Assembly (NCBI GenBank): GCA_964600285.1
Contig: CAZRIZ010000008.1
Span: forward strand, 1-30,644
Direction: 5' to 3'
Length of the DNA stretch: 30,644 nucleotides
Source of the DNA: CAZRIZ01 sp964600285
GTDB taxonomy: Bacteria > Patescibacteriota > Saccharimonadia > Saccharimonadales > Saccharimonadaceae
Shown: in pieces, positions 26,028 through 30,644 of the stretch
Numbering within the stretch: the stretch's first letter is position 1
Layout: each line of letters opens with the position of its first letter
Translations under genes and position numbers: made by a program
The notes under the pieces: model-generated
The model's database searches: none
Told to the model about the DNA's origin: nothing
What the model saw: the letters and a program-made list of their open reading frames with translations, nothing else

Positions 26028-26396
26028 TTAGGCTTCAGCATTCAATGCCAAAAGTCGCCAATATTTGCCTGCGCGAACCGCTACTATATCGTGATCGATA
26101 CTAGCATAGCTCAACAGATGTTGCTCAATTGTCACCCGACCTTGTTTCTGGTCGATATGACTGCTAGTTTTGCCACGTCGGAAGCGAACATTTATATCAG
26201 CCACCCTCTCATCGAGGATACTTCCCTGTAGTTCTGGTTCGACTTCGCTGTCCCATACTTCTTGTGAGTAAAGGTGCAAATATTTTCCAAATCCTTGGGT
26301 TATAACAATGCCTGAGCTAAACTCTTCTCGAAGTTCGGCTGGAATGGTCAAGCGATTCTTGTCATCCAGCTTTCTTTCAAAATAGTCTAGTTGCAT
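26028..26396 (-). CDS. mraZ: Transcriptional regulator MraZ
   Basis: 122 aa, slightly shorter than the common ~140-150. Two SpoVT/AbrB-like halves are seen: DDKNRLTIPAELREEF near the N terminus and DQKQGRVTIEQHLL near residue 83. MraZ forms ring oligomers and binds TGGG-type repeats in its own promoter to repress the division/wall operon. AAGGGA sits 5 nt before the ATG. The promoter upstream carries matching TGGGT boxes. Confidence 0.93.
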   Translation of the reverse strand: MQLDYFERKLDDKNRLTIPAELREEFSSGIVITQGFGKYLHLYSQEVWDSEVEPELQGSILDERVADINVRFRRGKTSSHIDQKQGRVTIEQHLLSYASIDHDIVAVRAGKYWRLLALNAEA

Positions 26397-26458
26397 TTTA
26401 TCCCTTGGATTATTTTTTTATTTTAGTGGGTTTTTGTTTTGATTTATCCACTGACTCT

Positions 26459-26487
26459 ATTTTACTACCCACGGCAACCCACTGCAA
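26459..26487 (-). promoter_or_regulatory. Promoter of mraZ
   Basis: On minus: TTGCAG (26482-26487), 17-bp spacer, TAAAAT (26459-26464). Predicted start ~26452, leader ~56 nt. Confidence 0.75.
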
Positions 26488-26502
26488 TACCCTTTTTACC
26501 CA
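26467..26502 (-). promoter_or_regulatory. Probable MraZ operator boxes
   Basis: TGGGT on minus at 26467-26471 and 26477-26481 (10-bp period, inside the -35/-10 spacer), a degenerate AGGGT at 26489-26493 and another TGGGT at 26498-26502. Known MraZ sites are TGGGN repeats about 10 bp apart in the mraZ promoter. Confidence 0.65.
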
Positions 26503-26518
26503 TTTCTCACAAATAAAA

Positions 26519-26542
26519 GTTATCCACAGCATTGTGGATAAC
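26519..26542 (-). terminator. Terminator hairpin made of two inverted DnaA-box words
   Basis: GTTATCCACA and its exact complement with a 4-nt loop, followed on minus by TTTTATTT: a good terminator for the 79-aa gene upstream. Each arm contains TTATCCACA, the consensus DnaA box, and a near match (TTATCCACT) lies at 26444-26452. DnaA binding is possible but not required to explain the sequence. Confidence 0.65.
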
Positions 26543-26567
26543 TACCAAGCACCCTTCCGTTCACATC

Positions 26568-26807
26568 TTATAAAACAACTAGAGCAAGTCCGGGTGTAGT
26601 AACTGCTGCAAGCCAAGTGAAGAAAGCCGCCATATTGATTAACACGGAAACCACTAAGACAGACACCATAAAATCATAGTGGAGCGTGTCTACTATCATC
26701 TTATCAGCTGGTATTTTTTTACTATATTTATCTTCCGGCGTAATGAACCAGTCATTGATGCGTTCTATAATATTTTTCTGTTTGGCATTTTTGTTTTGTT
26801 TTTTCAT
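26568..26807 (-). CDS. Small membrane protein, 79 aa, hypothetical
   Basis: A basic N terminus (~1-14), an amphipathic polar middle (IIERINDWFITPEDKY) and one or two hydrophobic segments at ~47-79. No family recognised. It has its own promoter (26817-26845) whose start lies ~3 nt before the ATG, and it ends just before a terminator, so it appears to be a single-gene unit between the methyltransferase and mraZ. Confidence 0.65.
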   Translation of the reverse strand: MKKQNKNAKQKNIIERINDWFITPEDKYSKKIPADKMIVDTLHYDFMVSVLVVSVLINMAAFFTWLAAVTTPGLALVVL

Positions 26808-26816
26808 AATACCCTA

Positions 26817-26845
26817 ATATTAGCACTAAATTGCTTAAAAGTCAA
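26817..26845 (-). promoter_or_regulatory. Promoter of the 79-aa gene, leaderless arrangement
   Basis: On minus: TTGACT (26840-26845), 17-bp spacer ending in TGC, TAATAT (26817-26822), 9 nt before the ATG. Confidence 0.75.
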
Positions 26846-26855
26846 TACGCTTGTG

Positions 26856-27647
26856 TTATACGTTATAATTTTCGTATAAGCAAATCATGACCGCCATTGA
26901 TAAGTTAAGTGATTCAACAGCATCGGACTGGTTGATTTTAACCTCTTGCGTAGCCAATCGCAATGCATCATCGCTCAAGCCAGACCCCTCATTACCAAAC
27001 AACCAGACAGTTTTTTGGCCTAGATCAACCTCTTTAATACTTTTCTTAGCACTTGGGGTAGTGGCTAAGATTTGATAGCCCTCGCCTGCCAGCTTGGGAA
27101 GGAAATCACTCAAAGATATGTTTTGATAAACGTTTAGACTAAAGCAAGCACCCATACTAGCACGAATAGCTTTTGGCGACCAGACATCCACCGAGCCGTT
27201 TGACAAAAGCACGTCGCTTACCCCAAAGGCGGCGCAACTCCTAAGAATAGTCCCCAAATTGCCCGGATCTTGTACCCTCTCTAACGCTACGACCAACTTA
27301 CTACAAGAATATTGGCTAAGCTGTTTGTGATCCAGTCGGTTTATCTTGGCAAGACAAACGATTCCTGGCGAAGTTTTAACGTTAGTAATCCTCTTAAATA
27401 AATCGCTTGCTAGCACAACCTGCCTTAAGTCCTTAGACATTTCAGCGACAGCTAAAACATCTGGGTCTGAAAGTCTGTCTTTATCAAAAATAACAGCCTC
27501 TGGACTATGCCCACGAGAAATAAAGTCTTTAACTATGCTTATGCCATCAAACAAAACCACGCCAGCAGACAGACGCTCTTTACCGTCCGAAGCCAAGCGT
27601 AGAAGTTTCTTATAAGTTGGGTTGTGCCGAGATGAGATTACTTCCAT
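26856..27647 (-). CDS. SpoU/TrmH-family RNA 2'-O-methyltransferase
   Basis: From the ATG at 27647 the protein has 263 aa; the longer frame to 27767 adds 40 residues that do not resemble the family. An N-terminal substrate-binding domain (~1-100) precedes the SPOUT trefoil-knot domain with NLGTILRSCAAFG, FGNEGSGLSDD and the final LNLSMAVMICLYE motif. These enzymes methylate ribose in rRNA (as RlmB) or tRNA (as TrmH); the exact target is not clear. It is upstream of and on the same strand as the 79-aa gene. Confidence 0.9.
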   Translation of the reverse strand: MEVISSRHNPTYKKLLRLASDGKERLSAGVVLFDGISIVKDFISRGHSPEAVIFDKDRLSDPDVLAVAEMSKDLRQVVLASDLFKRITNVKTSPGIVCLAKINRLDHKQLSQYSCSKLVVALERVQDPGNLGTILRSCAAFGVSDVLLSNGSVDVWSPKAIRASMGACFSLNVYQNISLSDFLPKLAGEGYQILATTPSAKKSIKEVDLGQKTVWLFGNEGSGLSDDALRLATQEVKINQSDAVESLNLSMAVMICLYENYNV

Positions 27648-27699
27648 AACCACCCCAGCCCATAACCTTCCTTGTATTGTGCTACCTTCATGCATTCCT

Positions 27700-27708
27700 A
27701 TTCTATCA
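27700..27708 (-). promoter_or_regulatory. Extended -10 before the SpoU methyltransferase
   Basis: TGATAGAAT on minus; predicted start ~27693, leader ~46 nt. Poor -35. Confidence 0.4.
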
Positions 27709-27882
27709 TGGTTTGAGCACTGCGATTGGCACATCGTGACTTGTAACTTATGTGGCTGAACCACCAACGTATTGCCAAAAAATCCGAATGTCCAGTTTTG
27801 TGATAGTCGGAATTAACCTCAAGCTATATCTGGTGTCGCTCCCTTTAACAGCCATTCCCTGCCACTCTGACAAATCGCCCTA

Positions 27883-27911
27883 TTGACTTTTTTTAGTTCT
27901 TATGCTAATAT
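27883..27911 (+). promoter_or_regulatory. Promoter of the 315-nt ncRNA
   Basis: TTGACT (27883-27888), 17-bp spacer ending in TGC, TAATAT (27906-27911). Predicted start at ~27918. Confidence 0.8.
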
Positions 27912-27917
27912 AGAAGT

Positions 27918-28233
27918 ATGGTTGACGAACGATTAGTCCGCAACCACGAACAATACAATTTAGTTTGAAGAGTAATGATTCATGATCCATTCTAAGAGCA
28001 TGGCGGTCGAAGCCACTAAACTTAGTTAAGTTATGAGATTAGCTAAAATGGCAAATACATAGCTTTTGTTACTTAGACACAAGAGAGTCTGGATCGTCTT
28101 AGTCTCTCAGCCTGGTTAGAAATGCGGAGCCTCCCTCCTGTTGCTCCTACACTTCTCTAGCCGGACTGAGAGGCTAAAGAACCTCTCAAACTGCGATTGT
28201 TCAACTCCCCAAATACTTTGGGGAGTTTTTCTT
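27918..28233 (+). ncRNA. Candidate structured ncRNA, ~315 nt, class unknown
   Basis: A consensus-like promoter and a strong terminator enclose a region without a substantial ORF on plus. Pairings by eye: a 5' hairpin GGTTG/CAACC with inner GAC/GTC; TTTAGT/ACTAAA around a TGGC/GCCA hairpin; AACTT/AAGTT; then a long hairpin of four stacked stems: 28083-28087/28183-28187, 28099-28110/28166-28177 (12 bp), 28112-28119/28157-28164 (8 bp) and 28126-28130/28143-28147. The apical loop contains CCCTCCT (28133-28139). The predicted 5' end coincides with an ATG that opens a 16-codon ORF (27918-27968, MVDERLVRNHEQYNLV). No tmRNA or RNase P signature was seen. Confidence 0.65.
28203..28233 (+). terminator. 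Intrinsic terminator of the 315-nt ncRNA
   Basis: An 11-bp perfect stem (AACTCCCCAAA/TTTGGGGAGTT) with a 3-nt loop, followed by TTTCTTTTTT. There is no T-run on the minus side, so it belongs to the plus-strand RNA and not to the LRR gene. Confidence 0.9.
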
Positions 28234-28257
28234 TTTTGCATTCGTTTGTCTTCAAAA

Positions 28258-30644
28258 TCAACGAGTGACGTAATTGCGCTTATTACGATGAGACAGACTA
28301 AACAGCAACAGGCCAAGCGATACAGAAAGCCCAACCCAGACGAACCAACCCATATTATTATTGGACGAACCGGTGCTCGGGACACCAGCTCTGCCATTTA
28401 GATATGATACGCCCACCGAACTGTAGCCAAGTAAACTGAATCGCAAGTCAGACGCGCTGTTATGATCCCACACCGACGCCATGGCAACATAGAGATCCGA
28501 TTGGCTTGGAATATCTTGACCGGGCTGAACGCCAGATCTTAGCTTGGCTTTAGTTTGGAGCGAGACAATCAACGGGTTCTCTAAATATTGTAAATCTAGG
28601 TGGCCATCATTTTCGATGCCATCTCGCCAATCTTCTGGGTCAATATAGCCTGGGTCATCACTAGATAACAAGAATCGGGGCACTATATTAGACACTACAC
28701 TCTGACCCTCTATGGTGGTTCTAGCGCGATAATAGGCTCCGTAGGCAGTGTCGTTAAATAACTGGGTTCCAACGTAGAGGTCTGATTCTATAGGCTCAAC
28801 TCTCGGATCAATAGACTCAGTCAAGCGAAGAGACAAGGTGCTCCCACCGCCTCCCCAATAAAAAGACTCGTCCATATCTAAATTATCTAAATAACCAATG
28901 GCACTATACAGACTTTGGTTTAATATCATGGCGTCGGTCTTGTAGGTAAATTCCTCGCCATGCTTGACGTCTGCGTGATACTGGTTATTAACACTTTTAT
29001 CAACGATATGGAAACTGCCGTTTGGAATGAAGAGCATAGCGCTACAGTTTGATAAAGCATCGCTAGATGAGATACTGCTCGCTACCGAACCCCCCACCAT
29101 TTCACCATACACAACACTTCCCCCACTCGCACTACAGTTATATATGACATATGACATCTTGCTAATATCGTCTATCGTAAAGGTCCTGCTAGAGCTATCG
29201 TAAGTTAAGTTATGCAGGACTGCGTGATCGTAGAAAGCATCATCGGGATCTTTTAGGCGGTTAGGCCAAGTTGCCTGACCTTCAAGGTTGTGCACGACAG
29301 TATACTGACGACTATCGTCGACGTCATATTCGCCCAGCCCTAATACCGACAAGGGCGAAAAATCTTGAATCTGGTTGTAAGATAACTCAAGCCCCTCTAT
29401 ATTGGTTAGGGCTGACAATGGCGCAATATTTGATATTTGGTTGAATGTTAGATAAAGATACCTCAGTCCAATCAAATTTTGCAAGGCAGTTAGGTCTGAT
29501 ATTTGGTTGGAATCTAGCCCAAGGTCTTCAAGATTGGTTAGGCTAGATAATGGCGAAATATTTGAGATTTGATTGTTCCCTAGATAAAGCCCCTCTAAAT
29601 TAGCTAGGGCCGATAGCGGAGCGACGTTCGAGATTTGATTGTTCCCTAAGTTAAGAGACAACAAACCTGTCATACTCGCTATCGGTGATATGTCTGAGAT
29701 CTGGTTATTATACAAGTTAAGGTTGTCTAGTGAGCTCAGGCCAGATAATGGAGCGATATTTGAGATTTGGTTATTATCTAAGTCAAGAGATGACAAGCCC
29801 GTCATACTCGCTATCGGTGATATGTCTGAGATCTGGTTATTATATAGAACAAGACTATCTAAACTACTCAATCCAGATAGCGGAGCGACGTTCGAGATTT
29901 GATTGTTCCCTAAGTTAAGAGACAACAAACCTGTCATACTCGCTATCGGTGATATGTCTGAGATCTGGTTATTATACAAGTTAAGGTTGTCTAGTGAGCT
30001 CAGGCCAGATAATGGAGCGATATTTGAGATTTGGTTATTATCTAAGTCAAGAGATGACAAGCCCGTCATACTCGCTATCGGTGATATGTCTGAGATCTGG
30101 TTGTCGTCCAATACTAATTCCTCTAAATTAGTTAGGGCTGACAGTGGCGATACGTCAGTAATCTTATTGTCGGAAAGGCTTAACGATTTCAGGTTAGACA
30201 AAGCGACTAGGAGATTGGTGTCACTTATATTACCATATGCTATGTGTAAATATTCAAGATTAGCCAGTCCCACCAAAGATGCCATATCGACCACCTCTCC
30301 ACTATCTATACACCAGGACCTATAGAGCCAAAGGGTTAGTTTAGTTAAGTCCGTTAAATTAGATATTGGATTTAACCCAGCAAGCCGACTTCCATTAACA
30401 TTAACTCTGAGCTCCGTTAAGTTAGTTGCATAGCTTATTCCCGTCAAATCAGTGCTATTAGAACAGCTGTTGTTGTAGTGGCTCAGGGCGTAACGTGGAT
30501 CACCACCAACGTTTTGATACTTTAAATCAGAGACCTTGACATTAGTTAGATTTGACGGATTAGATTTGAAACGAGTTTTCAATCCTACGTCTGGCATACA
30601 CACCACCATATCATCATAGGTAGTGGAACTAGCTGTATCTATGG
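28258..30644 (-). CDS. Leucine-rich-repeat surface protein with VPSTG sorting signal, 5' end outside window
   Basis: The frame is open to the window edge, so the true start is beyond 30644. At least 17 LRRs of ~22 residues with the internalin-type consensus (LxxLxLxxNQISDISPL) span roughly 29340-30310. A ~300-residue non-repeat region follows, probably a beta-rich stalk. The C terminus has VPSTG (28369-28383), a ~20-residue hydrophobic segment and a basic tail (HRNKR), the layout of a sortase signal in which VPSTG stands for LPXTG. The protein is thus likely linked to the wall or membrane outside the cell and used for adhesion, plausibly host-cell contact (inference). Two 227-bp blocks inside the LRR DNA are identical. 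Confidence 0.85.
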   Translation of the reverse strand, partial: IDTASSTTYDDMVVCMPDVGLKTRFKSNPSNLTNVKVSDLKYQNVGGDPRYALSHYNNSCSNSTDLTGISYATNLTELRVNVNGSRLAGLNPISNLTDLTKLTLWLYRSWCIDSGEVVDMASLVGLANLEYLHIAYGNISDTNLLVALSNLKSLSLSDNKITDVSPLSALTNLEELVLDDNQISDISPIASMTGLSSLDLDNNQISNIAPLSGLSSLDNLNLYNNQISDISPIASMTGLLSLNLGNNQISNVAPLSGLSSLDSLVLYNNQISDISPIASMTGLSSLDLDNNQISNIAPLSGLSSLDNLNLYNNQISDISPIASMTGLLSLNLGNNQISNVAPLSALANLEGLYLGNNQISNISPLSSLTNLEDLGLDSNQISDLTALQNLIGLRYLYLTFNQISNIAPLSALTNIEGLELSYNQIQDFSPLSVLGLGEYDVDDSRQYTVVHNLEGQATWPNRLKDPDDAFYDHAVLHNLTYDSSSRTFTIDDISKMSYVIYNCSASGGSVVYGEMVGGSVASSISSSDALSNCSAMLFIPNGSFHIVDKSVNNQYHADVKHGEEFTYKTDAMILNQSLYSAIGYLDNLDMDESFYWGGGGSTLSLRLTESIDPRVEPIESDLYVGTQLFNDTAYGAYYRARTTIEGQSVVSNIVPRFLLSSDDPGYIDPEDWRDGIENDGHLDLQYLENPLIVSLQTKAKLRSGVQPGQDIPSQSDLYVAMASVWDHNSASDLRFSLLGYSSVGVSYLNGRAGVPSTGSSNNNMGWFVWVGLSVSLGLLLFSLSHRNKRNYVTR
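29612..30102. repeat. 264-bp tandem duplication inside the LRR gene
   Basis: 29612-29838 and 29876-30102 are identical over 227 bp at an offset of 264 bp, that is two 44-residue double-LRR units duplicated as a pair. Neighbouring repeats have diverged, so this copy is recent. Confidence 0.92.

Noticed and set aside
26444..26541. Replication origin suggested by DnaA boxes
   Set aside because: Only two perfect words and one near match, no A+T-rich unwinding cluster and no dnaA or dnaN nearby; the pair is better explained as a terminator hairpin.
27648..27767. N-terminal 40-residue extension of the SpoU methyltransferase
   Set aside because: The extra residues do not resemble the family, and a promoter -10 (27700-27705) lies inside that stretch.
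27777..27811. Weak hairpin with T-run on minus (TCCGA/TCGGA) as terminator of the LRR gene
   Set aside because: Only five base pairs with a long loop, and nearly 450 bp from the LRR stop.
28083..28187. 6S or SRP RNA identity for the long hairpin
   Set aside because: Loosely similar shape, but no GNRA-capped SRP core and no clear open-promoter-like central bulge could be matched by eye; left unassigned.
29340..30310. Short regular repeats reminiscent of a CRISPR array
   Set aside because: The repeats are in-frame leucine-rich repeats of a protein, with no constant-repeat/unique-spacer pattern and no cas genes.

Overview
The window looks like a chromosomal segment of a small-genome bacterium of the Candidate Phyla Radiation, most likely Saccharibacteria (TM7). 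That assignment is an inference from gene content: a reduced division/wall cluster, a sigma-region-4 protein fused to HARE-type winged helices, a large TraG/VirB4-like ATPase, a DUF2207 protein, and tightly packed genes on an A+T-leaning background. The genetic code is the ordinary one: TGA ends gpmI, mraY and murG in ATGA stop/start overlaps, so TGA is not recoded here.

Left part, plus strand (1-17120). In order: the end of a nucleoside 2-deoxyribosyltransferase-like gene; a cupin; a PAS histidine kinase and a response regulator with a very long Pro/Gln tail; an RsuA/RluB pseudouridine synthase; der (interrupted by an assembly gap); a DUF2207 membrane protein; gpmI and pth (overlapping); dprA; topA (second assembly gap); the sigma4/HARE-HTH protein; and the TraG-like ATPase. 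Several genes have a -10 element only 6-11 nt before the start codon, which implies leaderless or nearly leaderless mRNAs. Others carry a normal AAGGAG-type ribosome site.

Right part, minus strand (18026-27647). Reading leftwards from 27647: a SpoU/TrmH rRNA methyltransferase and a 79-aa membrane protein, then the division/wall block mraZ, rsmH, a 21-aa ORF, ftsL-like, ftsI, mraY, ftsW, murG, ftsQ. The mur ligases, ftsA and ftsZ are not in this block. mraZ has a good promoter with TGGGT boxes inside it, fitting autoregulation. The mraZ-rsmH spacer holds a long inverted repeat. At the far right is a leucine-rich-repeat surface protein with a VPSTG sorting signal and a recent 264-bp internal duplication. 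It runs off the window.

The least explained parts are three intergenic transcription units, each with its own -35/-10 promoter (17-bp spacer) and strong hairpin terminator but no substantial ORF: a ~234-nt RNA on minus (9862 to 9629), a ~80-nt hairpin RNA on plus (17948-18030) and a ~315-nt structured RNA on plus (27918-28233). I could not match any to tmRNA, RNase P RNA or SRP RNA by eye. Two of them display CCCUCCU, an anti-Shine-Dalgarno-like sequence, in a hairpin loop. Together with the mixture of leaderless and SD-led genes, this makes a small-RNA translational control system a reasonable hypothesis, but it is inference.
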